A model generated the notes under the pieces. The model had not been told where the DNA came from. It saw only the letters and a list, made by a program, of their open reading frames with translations, and made no database searches. DNA of 64,000 bases from Streptomyces sp. CC228A (GTDB lineage Bacteria > Actinomycetota > Actinomycetes > Streptomycetales > Streptomycetaceae): NCBI RefSeq assembly GCF_021390935.1, contig NZ_JAJPUI010000005.1:1-64000 (forward strand), written 5' to 3'. Positions 17,178-26,420 of this stretch are shown in pieces. Positions within the stretch are counted from its first letter, which is position 1, and every line of letters begins with the position of its first letter. The translations under genes were made by a program, and so were the position numbers.

Positions 17178-18143
17178 GTGGCGCGGGTGCTGGAAGAGGT
17201 GGAGCGCTGGCTCGACCGGCGGTCCTGGAAGGCGGCCGACCGGCCGGTCGACGTGCTGCTCGCCGCCAAGCGGGCGCAGGGCACGACGGTGAGCGTGGTG
17301 CTGCCCGCGCTGGACGAGGAGGCGACGGTCGGCGAGATCGTCGCGGTCATCCGCCGGGAGCTGATGTCGGAGGCGGTGCCGCTGGTGGACGAGCTGGTGG
17401 TGGTCGACTCGGGGTCGGCGGACGCCACGGCGAAGGTCGCCGCGGAGGCCGGGGCGCGGGTGGTGGCCAGGGACGACGTGCTGCCGCGGATACCGGCCGT
17501 GGCGGGCAAGGGGGAGGTGCTGTGGCGGTCGCTGCTGGTGACGGGCGGGGACGTGGTGTGCTTTGTGGACGCGGACCTGCGGGAGTTCAGCGCGGACTTC
17601 GTGACGGGCATCGTGGGCCCGCTGCTGACGGACCCGGACGTGGCCTTCGTGAAGGCGATGTACGAGCGGCCGCTGGGCGCGGGTCCGGCCGGCGGGCAGG
17701 GCGGCCGGGTGACGGAGCTGGTGGCGCGGCCGCTGCTGAACCTGCACTGGCCGCAGCTCGCGGGGTTCGTGCAGCCGCTCGGCGGGGAGTACGCGGCGCG
17801 CCGCTCGCTGCTGGAGCGGCTGCCGTTCCCGGTGGGGTACGGGGTGGAGCTGGGGCTGCTGGTGGACGCGCTGCACACGGTCGGTCTGGACGCGTTGGCG
17901 CAGGTGGACGTGGGCGTGCGGCTGCACAGGCACCAGGACGACCGGGCGCTGGGGCGGATGGCGGCGGCGATCTACCGGACGGCGCAGGCGCGGCTGACGC
18001 GCGGGCACCTCGTACGGCCCCGGCTGACGCAGTTCGATCGGGGCGAGGACGGTTTCGTGCCGCGGACGCACGCGGTGGACACGGAGGAGCGGCCGCCCAT
18101 GCGGGAGGTGGCGGAGTACACGCAAAAGCGCCGCGTGGCTTGA
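17178..18143 (+). CDS. gpgS: Glucosyl-3-phosphoglycerate synthase-like glycosyltransferase
   Basis: 321 residues, GT2/GT81-type GT-A fold: SVVLPALDEEATVGEIVAVI, ELVVVDSGSADATAKVAAEA for nucleotide binding, DVVCFVDADLREF with the metal-binding DAD, and QLAGFVQPLGGEYAARRSLL matching GpgS acceptor-site sequence. GpgS transfers glucose from an NDP-glucose to 3-phosphoglycerate, the first step to glucosylglycerate and methylglucose polysaccharide. Followed within 45 bp by a separate leaderless otsA. The symbol is a family-based assignment. Confidence 0.82.
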   Translation: MARVLEEVERWLDRRSWKAADRPVDVLLAAKRAQGTTVSVVLPALDEEATVGEIVAVIRRELMSEAVPLVDELVVVDSGSADATAKVAAEAGARVVARDDVLPRIPAVAGKGEVLWRSLLVTGGDVVCFVDADLREFSADFVTGIVGPLLTDPDVAFVKAMYERPLGAGPAGGQGGRVTELVARPLLNLHWPQLAGFVQPLGGEYAARRSLLERLPFPVGYGVELGLLVDALHTVGLDALAQVDVGVRLHRHQDDRALGRMAAAIYRTAQARLTRGHLVRPRLTQFDRGEDGFVPRTHAVDTEERPPMREVAEYTQKRRVA

Positions 18144-18188
18144 TTTCCGTACGTTTGAGCGTTTCTGCTTGCGGCTAGGTTCGTGTCC

Positions 18189-19598
18189 ATGGCTTCGGAG
18201 ACGGCGAACGGTACGGCTTACGGAATTCTCGTGGCTTCGAACCGGGGCCCGGTCAGCTACGCGCTGCGGGGCGACGGTTCGCTGGAGGCGCGCAGGGGCG
18301 GCGGCGGGCTGGTGTCGGGCCTGTCCGCGATCGGCCCGGACGCGGGCGCGCTGTGGGTGTGCGCGGCGCTGGGCGAGGGCGACCGGGAGGCGGTCCGGCG
18401 GGGCACCGGCGAGGACGGCGTCCGGATGCTGGACATCCCGTCCGAGGTGCAGGACGCGGCGTACAACGGGATCGCCAACTCGGTGCTGTGGTTCGTGCAC
18501 CACATGCTGTACCAGACGCCGCTGGAGCCGGTCTTCGACGCGGGCTTCCGCAGGGACTGGGAGGCGTACCGAGCGTACAACCGGGCCTTCGCCGAGGCCC
18601 TGGCCGCCCAGGCGGCGCCGGGCGCGGCGGTGCTGATCCAGGACTACCACCTGGCGCTGACGCCGGGCATGCTGCGCGAGCTCCGCCCCGACCTGCGGAT
18701 CGGCCACTTCTCGCACACCCCGTGGGCGCCGCCGGACTACTTCGGGATGCTGCCGGACGACGTGGCGGAGGAGCTGCTGCGGGGCATGCTCGGCGCGGAC
18801 CGGCTCGGTTTCCTGACCCGCCGGTGGGCGGACGCCTTCGCCGCGTGCTGCGACCGGGTGGTCGGCGGCACCGGCGGCACGGAGCTGGGCGTGCACGGGC
18901 TGGGCGCGGACGCCGACTTCCTGCGGGGGCGGTCGCGGCAGCCGGACGTGGCGGAGCGGATGGAGCTGCTGCGCGACCAGATCGGCGACCCGTCCCGCAA
19001 GGTGATCGTCCGAGTGGACCGCACGGAGCTGTCGAAGAACATCGTGCGGGGTCTGCTGGCGTTCCGGACGCTGCTGGAGGAGCGTCCGGAGTGGCGTGAG
19101 CGGGTGGTGCACATCGCGTTCGCGTACCCCTCGCGGCAGGACCTGGAGGTGTACCGCGCGTACACCGCGGAGGTGTCCCGGCTGGCGGACGAGATCAACG
19201 CGGAGTTCGGGGTGCCGGGCTGGACGCCGGTGGTCCTGCACGTGAAGGACGACTTCGCCCGCTCCCTGGCGGCGTACCGGCTGGCGGACGTGGCGCTGGT
19301 GAACCCGATCCGGGACGGCATGAACCTGGTCGCCAAGGAGGTCCCGGTGGTCTCCGACGCGGGCTGCGCGCTGGTGCTGTCGCGGGAGGCGGGGGCGCAC
19401 GAGGAGCTGCGCGAGGACGCGGTGGTGGTGAACCCGTACGACGTGACGGCGACCGCGCGGGCGCTGCACGAGGCGCTGACGATGCCGGAGGCCGAACGGG
19501 CGGAGCGCACGAAGCGCCTGGCGGCCGCGGCGACCGCGCTGCCGCCGCAGCGGTGGTTCCTCGACCAGCTGGAGGCCCTGCGGGCCCTGCGGGGCTGA
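18189..19598 (+). CDS. otsA: Trehalose-6-phosphate synthase (GT20)
   Basis: 469 residues. A TANNNT box (TAGGTT, 18176-18181) lies 7 bp before this ATG, so the message is probably leaderless; an in-frame GTG six bases earlier is less likely. Family motifs: ILVASNRGPVSY, RRGGGGLVSGL, NSVLWFVHH, LIQDYHLALTPGML, IGHFSHTPW, VDRTELSKNI and NPIRDGMNLVAKE. It makes trehalose 6-phosphate from UDP/GDP-glucose and glucose 6-phosphate. The partner phosphatase otsB is convergent at 20113, separated by a Uma2 gene remnant. Confidence 0.95.
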   Translation: MASETANGTAYGILVASNRGPVSYALRGDGSLEARRGGGGLVSGLSAIGPDAGALWVCAALGEGDREAVRRGTGEDGVRMLDIPSEVQDAAYNGIANSVLWFVHHMLYQTPLEPVFDAGFRRDWEAYRAYNRAFAEALAAQAAPGAAVLIQDYHLALTPGMLRELRPDLRIGHFSHTPWAPPDYFGMLPDDVAEELLRGMLGADRLGFLTRRWADAFAACCDRVVGGTGGTELGVHGLGADADFLRGRSRQPDVAERMELLRDQIGDPSRKVIVRVDRTELSKNIVRGLLAFRTLLEERPEWRERVVHIAFAYPSRQDLEVYRAYTAEVSRLADEINAEFGVPGWTPVVLHVKDDFARSLAAYRLADVALVNPIRDGMNLVAKEVPVVSDAGCALVLSREAGAHEELREDAVVVNPYDVTATARALHEALTMPEAERAERTKRLAAAATALPPQRWFLDQLEALRALRG

Positions 19599-19712
19599 AC
19601 GGGCCGGGGCGGGGCGGGCACTCGTCCGGGCGATGCTCCGGGGACCCGGGCAGCCGCCGGTGCACGCTGGTGCTATGCCTGCTCGTGTCATGGCTCGTGG
19701 CAGGGATGTCGC

Positions 19713-20124
19713 ATGGCAACCGCACCTGACGACTACCGCGTCGTCGCGGACCCGGAGCGCGCTCTCAAGTACGCGATCCAGCGCAAAGGGGTGCGAAGGC
19801 TCTGCTGCCCGACCGGACGCTCCTGGTGAGGGAAGTGACCTCCGAGTCCGACGGCGACACGGACCGGGTCGTCAAGCGGAAGCGGTGCGCGGAGTACGGC
19901 GCGCCGCTGTACCTGCTGGTCGACCTGCGGGAGCGCAGCGTCACCCTCTTCTCCGAGCCCGGTCCGCTCGGTTACCCGCGGGTGTGCGGGAGCGCAGCGT
20001 CACCCTGTTCTCCGAGCCCGGTCCGCTCGGTTGCGCGCGGGTGGACGGACCGCACCCGTACGGGACCGCGGTCCGTCTTCCCGAGCCGTTCGGCATCGAG
20101 CTGGACACCTCGTCACTCGGCTAG
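19713..20124 (+). pseudogene. Remnant of a Uma2-family (DUF820) gene
   Basis: The C-terminal half of a Uma2-type nuclease is recognisable: REVTSESDGDTDRVVKRKR, EYGAPLYLLVDLRERSVTLF and LPEPFGIELDTSSLG. The N-terminal half including the usual early conserved blocks is missing, the first reading frame stops at about 19829, and an internal tandem duplication of about 58 bp (19930-19987 and 19988-20045) throws the last part out of frame. The end overlaps the convergent otsB by 12 bp. Confidence 0.8.
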
Positions 20125-20973
20125 CCCGCGCGCCAGGGCGCCCAGGAAGCCGACCACCGCCTCGGGTCCCGGGAGGGTGAGGTCGGCGCGGGTGGCGAGT
20201 TCCAGGACCTCGTCGCTGCCGCTGCACAGCAGCAGGCCGGGGACGCCGTCGCGGCGGAGCTTCTCGACGGCCGCGTACGCGGGCAGGTCGCCCAGGTCGT
20301 CGCCCGCGTAGAGGAGGGCCCCGGCGCCCGTCTCGCGGGCCAGGTCGGCGACCGCCCTGCCCTTGTCCATGCCCGGTGGGCGCAGCTCCAGCACCATGCG
20401 GCCGGGTTCCAGGACGAGGCCGTGGCGGGCGGCCAGGTCGGCGAGGCGCTCGGCCAGGGCGTCGAAGGCGCGCTGCGGGTCCTCGGCGCGGCGGGTGTGG
20501 ACGGCGACCGCGCGGCCCTTCTCCTCGACGGCGACGCCGGGCCCCGCGCCGCTGCGCTCCAGCACGCGGGGCAGGTCGGCGCGGGCGGCGGCCACGCCGG
20601 GGTGCACCGGGGCGGCGCGCACCTCGCCGGTGGCGGCGTCCCAGCGCTCGGCGCCGTAGTGGCCGAGGACCACGAGGCGCTCCAGGCCGGGGACCCCGGC
20701 GAAGCCGCCGTAGCGGACGGCGACCTCGGCCGGGCGGCCCGTCACCACCGCCACGGCAGCGACGTGCCGCGCCAGCGCGGCCAGGGCCGGTACGGCGCCC
20801 GGGTGGGCGCGGGCCTGCTCGGGGTCGGGGACGATGGGGGCGAGGGTGCCGTCGAAGTCGACGGCGACCACGGCCTTGCCGGGGTGCGCCAGGATCGCGG
20901 CCAGACCCGCCCGGCCCTCGGCGGTGGCGGGGCGGGGCAGATCCGGCGCCGGGTGTTCCGGAATCGTGGACAT
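20113..20973 (-). CDS. otsB: Trehalose-6-phosphate phosphatase
   Basis: 286 residues from MSTIPEHPAPDLPR. HAD-superfamily motifs: VAVDFDGTLAPIV (nucleophile Asp), VVTGRPAEVA, EEKGRAVAVHTRRAE, ELRPPGMDKGRAVADL and YAGDDLGDLPAY. It removes phosphate from trehalose 6-phosphate to give trehalose. A TAGATA element lies 7 bp upstream of ATG, suggesting a leaderless start. Together with otsA it completes the osmolyte and carbon-storage route. Confidence 0.94.
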   Translation of the reverse strand: MSTIPEHPAPDLPRPATAEGRAGLAAILAHPGKAVVAVDFDGTLAPIVPDPEQARAHPGAVPALAALARHVAAVAVVTGRPAEVAVRYGGFAGVPGLERLVVLGHYGAERWDAATGEVRAAPVHPGVAAARADLPRVLERSGAGPGVAVEEKGRAVAVHTRRAEDPQRAFDALAERLADLAARHGLVLEPGRMVLELRPPGMDKGRAVADLARETGAGALLYAGDDLGDLPAYAAVEKLRRDGVPGLLLCSGSDEVLELATRADLTLPGPEAVVGFLGALARGLAE

Positions 20974-21011
20974 GTGTGCGTATCTATCCACAACCCGTGC
21001 CCCCGACACCC

Positions 21012-21272
21012 CTACCGGCGGGACTCCCGCAGCGCGCGGACCCGGCGCAGGCGGTTGACCGTGACGGGGTCGTGGGCGAGCGCCGCCTCGTCGTCCAGCA
21101 GGGCGTTGAGGACCTGGTAGTAGCGCACGGGCGACAGTTCGAGCTGCTCCCGGATGGCGCGCTCCTTGGCGCCCGGCCCCGGCCAGGAGCGCCGCTCCAT
21201 CGCCAGGACCGCGCGCTCGCGCTCACTGAGCGGGCGGGGGCGCGCCGGCCCCTGCGGTTCCTCGGCGGTCAT
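21012..21272 (-). CDS. DUF3263 protein
   Basis: 86 residues: ERERAVLAMERRSWPGPGAK then AIREQLELSPVRYYQVLNAL and DDEAALAHDPVTVNRLRRVR. The pattern is a small helix-turn-helix-like sigma-region-4-type domain. TAAGTT stands 7 bp before the ATG, giving a leaderless start. It is 38 bp upstream of otsB but has its own promoter signals. Role unknown; DNA binding is inferred. Confidence 0.85.
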   Translation of the reverse strand: MTAEEPQGPARPRPLSERERAVLAMERRSWPGPGAKERAIREQLELSPVRYYQVLNALLDDEAALAHDPVTVNRLRRVRALRESRR

Positions 21273-21596
21273 ATCAGCAAACTTACGACACCCCGCTGAC
21301 ACCGCCGCGCGGGGCGGCGCGGACGCGGGCCGCCGAGGCCGGCCCCCGCGCGGCCCGGGACGGGGCGGGCGCGGCGGGCTGCCCGCAGGGCGAGGCGCCC
21401 GACCCGGCCGGGAGGCGCACCGGGCCAGGAGCCCCCGGGATCCGGGGCCTCGCCGGGCCGTGCGCAGCCCAGGCGGGCGAACGGCGGCCTGCCCCGGCGC
21501 GGAACCAGGGTCGGCGCTGACCGCGGTCGCCCTGGCGCGACCCGGCTCTGGGCGCGGGCCGCCGGGTGCGGCATGCCGTGCCGGGACGGCGGCCGG
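21273..21596. other. Intergenic, no supported gene
   Basis: 324 bp of high-GC sequence between the DUF3263 promoter and the end of the solute-binding gene. I see no gene. Confidence 0.6.
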
Positions 21597-22886
21597 TCAG
21601 TCCTCGTCGGCGGACCGGGACTCCGCCGTGCGGGCGTCCGTCGCTATGTCCTCCAGGACGGCCTTCGGGTTCCCGTCCGGGGCGACGGCGCGGCCGATGT
21701 TCTTCTTGATGCTCTCGCTGACCCTGGCCCAGGACTTCTCGCCGACCGGGTACAGCTCGGAGCCCGGCATCTGCTCCAGGAAGGGCTTGAGGGCCGCGTG
21801 CTTCTTGTCGGCCTCCATGGCGTCGCCGGCGGTGACGGTGACGGGCAGCAGGTCGTAGCGGTCGGAGAAGGCCAGCACGTTCTTGTCCTCGTAGACGTAG
21901 TCGAGGAAGGCGCCGATCTCCTTGCGGTGGCCGTTCTGCTTGAAGGCCATCATCCAGTCGGCCACGCCCATGGTCGCGGTGGGTTCGCCGTCGCGGCTGG
22001 GCAGCGGGACCTTGCCGACCTTGATGCCGGCCTTCTCGGCGGTCTCCATCAGCGTCGGGTGGCCGTTGAGCATGCCGACCTCGCCCCGTACGAAGGCGTC
22101 GAAGGCCTGCTGCCGGTCGAGCTTGCCGGGGGCGACGGGCCCGGTCAGGCCCTCGCCGACCAGTTCGTCCTTGAGCCACGTCATGGTGGCCACGTTCGCG
22201 GGCGAGTCGAGCTGGTACGCCGTGCCGGTGGTGTCGCGGTAGCCGCCGCCCCCGCTGAGCAGCCACATCATGGTCTCGGCCTGCGACTCCTCGGAGCCCA
22301 GCGGCAGGGCGAAGGGGTACGTCACGTCCTTCGCCTTGAGCTTCTTCGCGGCCTTCTGCAGCTCGTCCCAGGTCTTGGGCGGCTCGGCGCCCGCCCGGGT
22401 GAAGAGGTCCTCGTTGAAGAACAGCAGGCGGGTGCTGGCGCCGAAGGGCATGCCGTACTGCACGCGGTCGACCTCGCCCGCCTGGCGCAGCAGGGGCTGC
22501 CAGTTCGACTGGGTGGGCACGGAGACGAGGTTCTCGACGGGGTAGAGCTTGCCGGCGCGGGCGTAGTCGGCGTAGGCGCCGATCTGGGCGAGGTCGGGCG
22601 CCTCGCCGCGGGCGACCATCGCGGCCACCTCGCGGTCCACGTCCTTCCAGGACAGGACGGTGACGTCGATCTTCACGCCGGCGTGCTCGGCCTCGTAGGC
22701 GCGGGCGAGATCGTCCCAGTACTTCTTCGAGGTGTTGGCCTCGCCGCTGCCGTAGTCGGCGGCGACGAGCCGGAGGGTGACGGTGTCACCGGCCCCGTCC
22801 GCCCCGCAGCCGGTCAGTGTCAGCGTCGCCGTGACGCCCAGTGCGGCCAGCGCCGCGGTCAGTCCCTTGTTGCGGCGTCGCTGCAC
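21597..22886 (-). CDS. Sugar ABC transporter solute-binding lipoprotein
   Basis: The GTG at 22886 (product starts with QRRRNKG after the initiator) is preferred over the TTG at 22907 because GGGTGGG precedes it. Signal peptide with lipobox LTLTGC, so the mature protein is a membrane-anchored lipoprotein. The rest is a type-1 solute-binding protein (KYWDDLARAYEAEHAGVKID, GMPFGASTRLLFFNEDLFTR, MGVADWMMAFKQNGHRKEIG). No permease or ATPase genes follow. The transporter would have to borrow components; the shared ATPase MsiK is at 47758. DasR-like sites in the divergent promoter region suggest an amino-sugar ligand. Confidence 0.9.
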   Translation of the reverse strand: MQRRRNKGLTAALAALGVTATLTLTGCGADGAGDTVTLRLVAADYGSGEANTSKKYWDDLARAYEAEHAGVKIDVTVLSWKDVDREVAAMVARGEAPDLAQIGAYADYARAGKLYPVENLVSVPTQSNWQPLLRQAGEVDRVQYGMPFGASTRLLFFNEDLFTRAGAEPPKTWDELQKAAKKLKAKDVTYPFALPLGSEESQAETMMWLLSGGGGYRDTTGTAYQLDSPANVATMTWLKDELVGEGLTGPVAPGKLDRQQAFDAFVRGEVGMLNGHPTLMETAEKAGIKVGKVPLPSRDGEPTATMGVADWMMAFKQNGHRKEIGAFLDYVYEDKNVLAFSDRYDLLPVTVTAGDAMEADKKHAALKPFLEQMPGSELYPVGEKSWARVSESIKKNIGRAVAPDGNPKAVLEDIATDARTAESRSADED

Positions 22887-22937
22887 GGCCGTCCCACCCT
22901 CATCCAAGCTGCGTTTTCGCGTTCACCGGAAGGATAA

Positions 22938-22963
22938 GAGGTCTACACCTAGGTCTAAACCAC
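22938..22963. promoter_or_regulatory. Two overlapping DasR-type (dre) sites
   Basis: GGTCTAcACCT (22940-22950) and AGGTCTAaACCAC (22951-22963) each resemble the dre core TGGTCTAGACCA. They lie 52-77 bp upstream of the solute-binding lipoprotein start. Inferred from consensus. Confidence 0.6.
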
Positions 22964-23006
22964 GGGGTGCACCGGGATTTGTAAGGCGCGACAACAATCC
23001 TCGTCA

Positions 23007-23022
23007 AGTGGACTAGACCTTT
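23007..23022. promoter_or_regulatory. DasR-type (dre) site ahead of nagK-nagA
   Basis: AGTGGACTAGACCTTT, centred about 35 bp before the nagK start, matches the dre consensus. The same core TGGACTAGACCT recurs upstream of msiK at 47682. DasR control of nagKA is established in S. coelicolor. Confidence 0.75.
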
Positions 23023-23049
23023 AGCGCCGCTCGGGCGACACTGGGTCCC

Positions 23050-24015
23050 GTGGAACACGTCATCGCCCTCGATGTGGGCGGCACCGGGATGAAAGCCGCC
23101 CTGGTAGGGGCGGACGGTTCGCTGCTGTACGAGGCACGCCGCCCCACCGGGCGCGAGCGCGGCCCGGGAGCCGTCGTGGAGTCGATCCTCGGCTTCGCCG
23201 CCGACCTCCTCGCGGTCGGCGAGGTGCGCTACGGCGTGCGCGCCGCGGCCGCGGGCGTCGCCGTGCCCGGCATCGTCGACCCCGGCGAGGGCGTCGCCGT
23301 GTACGCCGCGAACCTCGGCTGGCGGGACGTCCCGCTGCGCTCCCTGCTGGGCGAGCGGCTCGGCGGGCTGCCGGTCGCCCTCGGCCACGACGTGCGCGCC
23401 GGCGGGCTCGCCGAGGGCCGCGTCGGCGCCGGGCGCGGCGCGGACCGGTTCCTGTTCGTCCCGCTCGGCACCGGCATCGCGGGCGCCATCGGCATCGGCG
23501 GCTCCATCGAGGCGGGCGCCCACGGCTGCGCCGGCGAGATCGGGCACATCGTCGTCCGCCCCGGCGGCCCCGCCTGCGGCTGCGGGCAGCGCGGCTGCCT
23601 GGAGACCCTGGCGTCCGCCGCCGCGGTGAGCCGCGCCTGGGCGGAGGCGAGCGGCGAGCCCTCCGCGGACGCCGCCGACTGCGCCAAGGCCGTCGAGGCC
23701 GGCGACCCCGCCGCCGTACGGGTGTGGACCACCGCGGTCGACGCGCTCGCCGACGGCCTGGTGACCGCCCTCACCCTGCTGGACCCGCGCACCCTGATCA
23801 TCGGTGGCGGGCTCGCCGAGGCGGGGGAAACCTTGTTCACACCCCTCCGGGCCGCCGTCGAGGAGCGCGTGACGTTCCAGAAGCCGCCCTCCATCGTGCC
23901 CGCGGCCCTCGGGGACACCGCAGGCTGCCTGGGCGCGGGGCTCCTCGCCTGGGACCTCCTCGCGACCGCCGTACCCGGCGGCCCCGCCGCCACCGACTCG
24001 GAAGGTAACGCCTGA
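23050..24015 (+). CDS. nagK: ROK-family N-acetylglucosamine kinase
   Basis: 321 residues from a GTG start. ROK signatures: ALDVGGTGMKAAL for ATP/phosphate, GTGIAGAIGIGG, AGEIGHIVVRPGG and the zinc motif CGCGQRGCLETLAS. It would phosphorylate GlcNAc to GlcNAc-6-phosphate. The last base of its stop is the first base of nagA's ATG, so the two are translationally coupled and act in sequence. Glucokinase activity is possible for ROK proteins, but the context favours GlcNAc. Confidence 0.9.
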   Translation: MEHVIALDVGGTGMKAALVGADGSLLYEARRPTGRERGPGAVVESILGFAADLLAVGEVRYGVRAAAAGVAVPGIVDPGEGVAVYAANLGWRDVPLRSLLGERLGGLPVALGHDVRAGGLAEGRVGAGRGADRFLFVPLGTGIAGAIGIGGSIEAGAHGCAGEIGHIVVRPGGPACGCGQRGCLETLASAAAVSRAWAEASGEPSADAADCAKAVEAGDPAAVRVWTTAVDALADGLVTALTLLDPRTLIIGGGLAEAGETLFTPLRAAVEERVTFQKPPSIVPAALGDTAGCLGAGLLAWDLLATAVPGGPAATDSEGNA

Positions 24016-25244
24016 TGGCCGCTCACGACCCCCTCAAGGTTCTCGCCGGCGCCCGCGTGGTGCTGCCGGGCGGGATCGTCGACGGCGGCCGGGTGGCCGT
24101 CCGCGGCCGCACCATCGAGAGCGTCACCGGACCCGCCGCCGACCCGGCGGGTCCGGCACCGGCGGGCACGGGAGAGCCGGGGGAGCAGGCGGGCGCGGGG
24201 GAGCAGGCGGGCGCCCCCGCGCTGGACCTCACCGGGCACTGGCTGGTCCCCGGCTTCGTCGACCTCCACAACCACGGCGGCGGCGGCGCGTCCTTCACCT
24301 CGGGCAGCCTGGACGACGTGCTGCACGGCATCCGCACGCACCGCCTGCACGGCACGACCACCCTCGTCGCCTCCACCGTCACCGGCGACCTCGCCTTCCT
24401 CGCGCACCGCGCCGCCGAACTGTCCGAGCTGGCCGAGCAGGGCGACATCGCGGGCATCCACTTCGAGGGCCCGTTCATCTCCCCCTGCCGCAAGGGCGCC
24501 CACAGCGAGGCGCTGCTGCGCGAACCGGACCCGGCCGAGGTGCGCAAGCTGATCGACGCCTCCCACGGCCACGCCCGCATGGTCACCCTCGCCACCGAAC
24601 TGCCCGGCGGCCTCGACTCCGTACGGCTCCTCGCCGAGCACGGCGTCATCGCGGCGGTCGGCCACACCGACGCCACGTACGAGCAGACCGTCGAGGCGAT
24701 CGAGGCCGGGGCGACCGTCGCCACGCACCTGTTCAACGCCATGCCGCCGCTGAACCACCGCTCCCCCGGCCCCATCGCCGCCCTCCTGGAGGACGAGCGG
24801 GTCACCGTCGAGCTCATCAACGACGGCACGCACCTGCACCCCGCCGCCCTGGAGCTGGCGTTCCGCCACGCAGGCGCCGGGCGGGTCGCGTTCATCACCG
24901 ACGCCATGGACGCGGCGGGCTTCGGCGACGGCGTCTACCACCTCGGCCCGCTGGAGGTGGAGGTGAAGGACGGCGTGGCGCGGCTGGTGGAGGGCGGCTC
25001 CATCGCCGGGTCCACCCTGACGCTGGACACCGCGTTCCGCCGGGCGGCCACGATCGACGGGCTGCCCGTCGAGGACGTGGTCAGGGCCCTGTCCGCCAAC
25101 CCGGCGAAGCTGCTGGGGCTGTACGACCGGATCGGCTCCGTGGAGCCCGGCAAGGACGCCGACCTCGTCGTCCTGGACGCCGACTTCGCCCTCAAGGGCG
25201 TCATGCGGCGCGGCGAATGGGTGGTTGAGCCCCAACTGGGGTGA
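24015..25244 (+). CDS. nagA: N-acetylglucosamine-6-phosphate deacetylase
   Basis: 409 residues, amidohydrolase superfamily: VPGFVDLHNHGGGGASF metal motif, HFEGPFISPCRKGAH, AVGHTDATYEQT, THLFNAMPPLNHRSPG and FITDAMDAAG with the catalytic Asp. It yields glucosamine 6-phosphate and acetate. An insert rich in Gly/Ala/Glu (about residues 40-70) contains the direct repeat EQAGAGEQAGA. Coupled to nagK; products feed wall synthesis and central carbon. Confidence 0.95.
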   Translation: MAAHDPLKVLAGARVVLPGGIVDGGRVAVRGRTIESVTGPAADPAGPAPAGTGEPGEQAGAGEQAGAPALDLTGHWLVPGFVDLHNHGGGGASFTSGSLDDVLHGIRTHRLHGTTTLVASTVTGDLAFLAHRAAELSELAEQGDIAGIHFEGPFISPCRKGAHSEALLREPDPAEVRKLIDASHGHARMVTLATELPGGLDSVRLLAEHGVIAAVGHTDATYEQTVEAIEAGATVATHLFNAMPPLNHRSPGPIAALLEDERVTVELINDGTHLHPAALELAFRHAGAGRVAFITDAMDAAGFGDGVYHLGPLEVEVKDGVARLVEGGSIAGSTLTLDTAFRRAATIDGLPVEDVVRALSANPAKLLGLYDRIGSVEPGKDADLVVLDADFALKGVMRRGEWVVEPQLG

Positions 25245-25267
25245 ATCTCCGAGCGGATTGCGGTGAG

Positions 25268-25297
25268 GCGGCCGGCCCCGGGGACTGGGCTGGCCGC
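25268..25297 (+). terminator. nagKA terminator
   Basis: An 11-bp stem with one G-U pair (25268-25278 with 25287-25297) and an 8-base loop, 23 bp after the nagA stop. Confidence 0.8.
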
Positions 25298-25374
25298 CGC
25301 ACGTTTGGCATGATCGTGCACCGCAAATTTTCCGGGCCGGACACCTCAGGGAAACCGGTCCATGACTCTCGGGG

Positions 25375-26311
25375 GTGGTGGAACCGGTGATCCTCACGGT
25401 CACGCTCAACACCGCGCTGGACCTCACCTACACGGTCCCGGCCCTCGTCCCGCGCAGCGCGCACCGGGTCGCCGAGGCGGCCGAGCGCCCCGGCGGCAAG
25501 GGGGTCAACGTGGCGCGCGTGCTGGCCGCACTCGGCCACGAGGCGGTCGTCACGGGCTTCGCGGGCGGCCCCACGGGCGAGGTGCTGCGCGGTCTGCTCG
25601 CCCCGCTGCCCGTGCGGGACGCACTGGTCCCGATCGCGGGCACCACCCGCCGCACGGTCGCGGTCGCCGACACGGCGAGCGGCGAGGCGACCCGGTTCGA
25701 CGAACCGGGCCCGGCCGTCTCCTCCGCCGAGTGGGCGGCCCTGCTCACCGCGTACGACGCGCTGCTGCCCCGGGCCCGGGCGGTCGCCCTGTGCGGCAGC
25801 CTGCCGCCGGGCGTCCACGTCGGCGCGTACGCCCCTCTGGTGCGCCGCGCCCGCGCGGCCGGCGTCCCGGTGCTCCTCGACACCAGCGGGGAACCCCTGC
25901 GCCGCGGCATCGCCGCCCGCCCCGACATCGTGAAGCCGAACGCGGCGGAGCTGGCCGCGCTGACCGGCGGCCGCGAGCCGCTGCGCGCCACCCGGGACGC
26001 CCGCCGCCGGGGCGCGCACGCGGTGGTCACCTCCTCGGCGCGGACGGCCTGCTGGCCGTCACACCGGACGGCACGTGGCGCGCGGAGCCCCGTCCCGCCT
26101 GGCGGGCAACCCGACGGGCGCCGGCGACGCGGCGGTGGCGGGCCTGCTGTCCGCCCTGGTGGAGGGCCTCCCCTGGCCGGACCGCCTGGCCCGCGCCGCG
26201 GCACTGGCCGCGGCGGCGGTGCTGGCGCCCGTCGCGGGCGAGTTCGACCCGGGCGCGTACGCCGACCTCGGGCCCCGCATCGCGGTGACGGAACAGGCCG
26301 CGGCGGCCTGA
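25375..26311 (+). pseudogene. 1-phosphofructokinase/PfkB sugar kinase, double frameshift
   Basis: The product begins VEPVILTVTLNTALDLTYTV, with GGKGVNVARVLAALGHEAVV, ALCGSLPPGVHVGAYAPLV and PDIVKPNAAELAALTGG, the LacC/FruK branch of the PfkB family. Near 26034 one C is missing (expected ...VVTSLGADGLLAVTPDG) and near 26085 a second C is missing; after both corrections the catalytic GNPTGAGDAAVAGLLSALVE and the C-terminus to 26311 follow in order. Both sites are C-runs, so sequencing error is the first suspect. If the deletions are real the kinase is dead, because the GAGD catalytic motif is lost. It would act on fructose 1-phosphate or tagatose 6-phosphate. Confidence 0.85.
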
Positions 26312-26352
26312 ACCGCCGGCGGCGGGCACGGCACGAGCCGCCCCCGCACGGG

Positions 26353-26382
26353 TGCGCCCTCCCGGTCCACCGGGAGGGCGCA
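26353..26382. terminator. Bidirectional terminator
   Basis: A perfect 13-bp stem with a 4-base loop (26353-26365 with 26370-26382) between the kinase and the convergent gene at 26421. Confidence 0.9.
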
Positions 26383-26420
26383 CTGCCGACCTGCCGCCGC
26401 CGGGGGCGCGGGCGCCGGGG

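Noticed and set aside
25340..25375. DasR-like site before the PfkB kinase
   Set aside because: AAACCGGTCCATGAC lacks the CTAGACC core.
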